A stretch of 6,351 nucleotides of DNA from Chitinophagaceae bacterium (lineage in GTDB: Bacteria; Bacteroidota; Bacteroidia; Chitinophagales; Chitinophagaceae). Location of the stretch: positions 1 through 6,351 of the forward strand of contig JACFNM010000241.1 of NCBI GenBank assembly GCA_019454915.1, written 5' to 3'. The notes beneath the pieces are model-generated. The model saw only the letters and a list, made by a program, of their open reading frames with translations, had not been told where the DNA came from and ran no database searches. A program made the position numbers and the translations under genes. Below, one piece after another: positions 6,165-6,351 of this stretch (its first letter is position 1; each line of letters opens with the position of its first letter).

Positions 6165-6351
6165 TTAAAACTTGAACCCAACGGTCAACAATAACTTCCC
6201 TATCGAATTGTTCAATTTCGCTACATTAAATACCCCTTCATCCAAACGGTAGGGATAATAACCATCGTGCATAATCTGGTGTATGTAGGCAAGATCCACA
6301 AACATGCCCTTATTCCTCCAGCCGAGTCCGCCACTGATATTCATCCGGCCT
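6165..6351 (-). CDS. Outer-membrane beta-barrel protein, C-terminal fragment (OmpP1/FadL-like?)
   Basis: On the - strand an open frame enters from the right edge and ends at TAA (complement of 6165-6167), showing the last 61 residues. They have alternating polar/hydrophobic strands, such as NISGGLGWR and MFVDLAYIHQI. A PYRLDEG loop follows, and the last strand is IGKLLLTVGFKF with a terminal Phe. That ending is the C-terminal signature recognised by the BAM machinery in outer-membrane barrels. The pattern resembles the end of OmpP1/FadL/TodX-type hydrophobic-compound channels in Bacteroidota, but with only the last strands visible the exact family is uncertain. The gene converges on the secreted-protein gene with a 65-bp gap. 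The start and most of the barrel lie outside the window. Confidence 0.75.
   Translation of the reverse strand, partial: GRMNISGGLGWRNKGMFVDLAYIHQIMHDGYYPYRLDEGVFNVAKLNNSIGKLLLTVGFKF

Noticed and set aside
6012..6194. Plus-strand 60-codon frame overlapping the end of the secreted-protein gene
   Set aside because: It is out of frame inside a well-supported gene, runs over the convergent barrel gene's 3' end, and its product looks like random translation.
1..6351. CRISPR arrays, tRNA or rRNA genes, insertion sequences, att sites
   Set aside because: No direct repeat series, cloverleaf-like segment, transposase or terminal inverted repeat was seen; coding genes account for nearly all the window.

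Overview
The window looks like a chromosomal piece of a Bacteroidota genome, most likely a Chitinophagaceae-like relative. The evidence is indirect: genes lack Shine-Dalgarno sequences, the spacers are AT-rich, one protein ends like a Bacteroidota outer-membrane barrel (C-terminal Phe), and the gene set is one I associate with aryl-polyene/flexirubin-type clusters of that phylum. Genus cannot be fixed by eye.

Positions 2-5466 hold the right-hand end of a biosynthetic and export operon, all on the + strand. In order: the C-terminal part of a BtrH_N/DUF4872-type acyltransferase, cut by the window edge; an ABC-2 ATPase; its ABC-2 permease; an acyl carrier protein; a catalytically complete ketosynthase with a TTG start; and a ketosynthase-like chain-length-factor protein that has lost the Cys/His/His catalytic set. 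Spacers are short (15, 11 and 9 bp) except for 95 bp before the permease and 85 bp before the chain-length-factor gene. A GC-rich hairpin with seven T residues lies in the last codons of that gene and probably ends the operon.

The proposed logic is that the ketosynthase and its inactive partner elongate an ACP-bound (poly)ketide or polyene chain. The BtrH-like enzyme may move the acyl group from ACP to an alcohol or amine acceptor, and the ABC-2 pair may export the pigment or lipid-like product. The starter-forming, reducing, dehydrating and resorcinol-forming enzymes expected of such a cluster are not in this window and would lie to the left.

Positions 5467-6351 are outside the operon. An AT-rich spacer leads to a small secreted protein of unknown function (5512-6099, + strand). 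The C-terminal 61 residues of a convergent outer-membrane beta-barrel protein, possibly OmpP1/FadL-type, follow on the - strand (6165-6351).
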